Part shown: positions 7,075-7,576 of the stretch, piece by piece | Position numbering within the stretch: position 1 is the stretch's first letter | Layout: every line of letters starts with the position of its first letter | Position numbers and translations under genes: made by a program | The notes under the pieces: generated by a model | What the model was told of the DNA's origin: nothing | Database searches by the model: none | What the model saw: only the letters and a program-made list of their open reading frames with translations | Origin: Bacillota bacterium | GTDB lineage: Bacteria > Armatimonadota > Hebobacteria > Hebobacterales > Hebobacteraceae | Length of the DNA stretch: 7,576 bases | NCBI GenBank assembly: GCA_030668755.1 | Contig: DAOVEW010000033.1 | Span: forward strand, 1 to 7,576 | Direction: 5' to 3'

Positions 7075-7078
7075 GCGC
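7037..7078 (+). repeat. Cluster of short tandem duplications
   Basis: Three perfect tandem pairs follow one another: GCAGAC twice (7037-7048), GCGGAG twice (7049-7060) and a 10-bp AGGTAGGCGC twice (7059-7078). They encode the Arg/Gly tail and stop of the second permease and end where the transposase remnant begins. This looks like slippage or repair at an insertion or deletion junction. Confidence 0.75.
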
Positions 7079-7245
7079 TCCTCGTCGGTGAACCGGATTC
7101 GCCCCGAGACCTTCTCCTTGAGGATCCGGTTCTCCAGCCGCAGATACTCGTTCTGCCGCGTCAGCTACCGGCACAGCAGCCGGGCTACAGCGGCGATCAC
7201 AGGCAGGTCCGCCCAGTCCAGTCCTCGTTCGACGGCGTTCTCCAT
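7072..7245 (-). pseudogene. Broken transposase N-terminal remnant with in-frame amber stop
   Basis: On the minus strand an ATG at 7245 starts 26 codons (MENAVERGLDWADLPVIAAV...LLCR) that end at a TAG (7165-7167). The same frame continues with LTRQNEYLRLENRILKEKVS followed by GRIRFTDEERL. The second block is typical, from memory, of the N-terminal coiled coil before the integrase core of planctomycete/armatimonad-type transposases, with 'TDEERR' leading into the next helix. After about 7072 the frame turns into low-complexity Ala/Ser sequence with no resemblance to a transposase, so the catalytic part is missing. The TAG probably replaced a CAG glutamine codon. It is a different sequence from the transposase piece at the left edge, although both read leftward. 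A dead remnant is the best reading; translation from a start after the TAG would give only about 30 recognisable residues. Confidence 0.65.
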
Positions 7246-7358
7246 CCTCAGTGCCTCTCAGCCCAGGGGTATGCACGAGGGGAGAGAATACCAGGAGAGA
7301 GGCAGCACGAGCATCACGGTAGCCAGATGAGTTTCTGGACAGGGCGAGGTGTCGGCTT

Positions 7359-7376
7359 CCGCGCGTCCGCGCGCGG
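7359..7376. other. G+C-rich hairpin downstream of the glycosidase gene
   Basis: CCGCGCG (7359-7365) and CGCGCGG (7370-7376) form a perfect 7-bp stem with a 4-nt loop, 32 nt beyond the stop of the minus-strand glycosidase. No T-run follows on either strand, so an intrinsic terminator is only possible, not shown. The surrounding 7246-7408 has no gene I can support. Confidence 0.35.
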
Positions 7377-7408
7377 CATATCTGGGCACCCCAACTCTCT
7401 GATGGCCC

Positions 7409-7576
7409 TCACCGCTTCCGGCGAGAGAACTGCGGCAGCAGGTCCTTGGACGCTGCGAGCAATTCGTCGAGCATCGCCTCCGACGCCTCTGGGGTGATGG
7501 CCATCTCGTCGAGCAACAGGGCCTGCAGCGCGAGGTTCCGGTCTCCCTTTGCGCCGGCGTCGGCAACGAGCTCCTG
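7409..7576 (-). CDS. Glycoside hydrolase family 4-like enzyme, C-terminal 55 residues (cut by window edge)
   Basis: The minus strand from 7576 is open for 55 codons and stops at TGA (7409-7411). The peptide reads QELVADAGAKGDRNLALQAL, then LLDEMAITPEASEAMLDELL and AASKDLLPQFSRRKR. The order 'ELV-x-A-x-x-x-GDR-x-LALQALLLD ... LDELL-x-x-x-x-x-LLPQF' is the C-terminal signature I know from family-4 glycosidases (alpha-galactosidase/glucosidase LplD/MelA type), which use NAD+ and a divalent metal in the cytoplasm; the residues binding these lie outside the window. Codon use (GAC, CTC, GCG, CAG) supports coding in this frame. It converges with the operon on the plus strand and is probably functionally separate. 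The family call is by short-motif recognition, so the exact substrate cannot be given. Confidence 0.72.
   Translation of the reverse strand, partial: QELVADAGAKGDRNLALQALLLDEMAITPEASEAMLDELLAASKDLLPQFSRRKR

Noticed and set aside
7252..7304. 8-bp inverted repeat TGCCTCTC / GAGAGGCA with a 37-nt spacer
   Set aside because: Too short and too widely spaced to be called an insertion-sequence end or terminator; likely chance.
7323..7338. Small hairpin CCAGA-TGAGTT-TCTGG
   Set aside because: Only a 5-bp stem and no T-run on either side; not a supportable terminator.
7258..7566. Minus-strand 102-codon open frame with a Cys/Arg/Ser-rich product
   Set aside because: A different minus frame of the same stretch encodes the recognisable glycosidase C-terminus and has better codon use.

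Overview
The window is G+C-rich bacterial DNA (by eye roughly two thirds G+C) with frequent GTG starts, C/G-ending codons and tightly packed genes. No rRNA, tRNA or taxonomic marker is present, so the organism is uncertain. The NHL and TPR proteins, the family-4 glycosidase tail and the integrase-type transposase pieces would suit an environmental, multi-domain-rich lineage such as Armatimonadota or a planctomycete-like bacterium; this is a weak inference.

Layout: (1) positions 1-260, minus strand: N-terminal part of an integrase-type transposase (coiled coil plus helix-turn-helix) running off the left edge. (2) 261-550: a divergent gap with a short inverted repeat and a possible -10 element. 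(3) 551-7074, plus strand: a compact five-gene operon with spacings of +11, 0, -14 and -4 nt. Its products are a membrane-anchored beta-propeller-like protein, a membrane-anchored NHL-repeat protein, an ABC-2-type ATPase, a permease fused to a thioredoxin-fold domain that lacks both redox cysteines, and a second permease fused to TPR repeats and a beta-sandwich domain. (4) 7037-7245: low-complexity tandem duplications, then a broken minus-strand transposase remnant with an in-frame amber codon. (5) 7409-7576, minus strand: the C-terminal end of a probable glycoside hydrolase family 4 enzyme entering from the right edge.

How the genes may work together: the ATPase and two half-permeases look like one heterodimeric ABC-2 transporter. 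Both permeases have a predicted seventh membrane helix, and positively charged loops place their large C-terminal domains outside the cytoplasm. The two upstream proteins also have one N-terminal membrane helix followed by a propeller-type domain that should lie outside. The inferred product is an envelope complex that combines ATP-driven transport with four extracytoplasmic binding or scaffold modules (two propellers, one redox-dead thioredoxin fold, one TPR/beta-sandwich). The substrate cannot be deduced. This operon is the most unusual content of the window.
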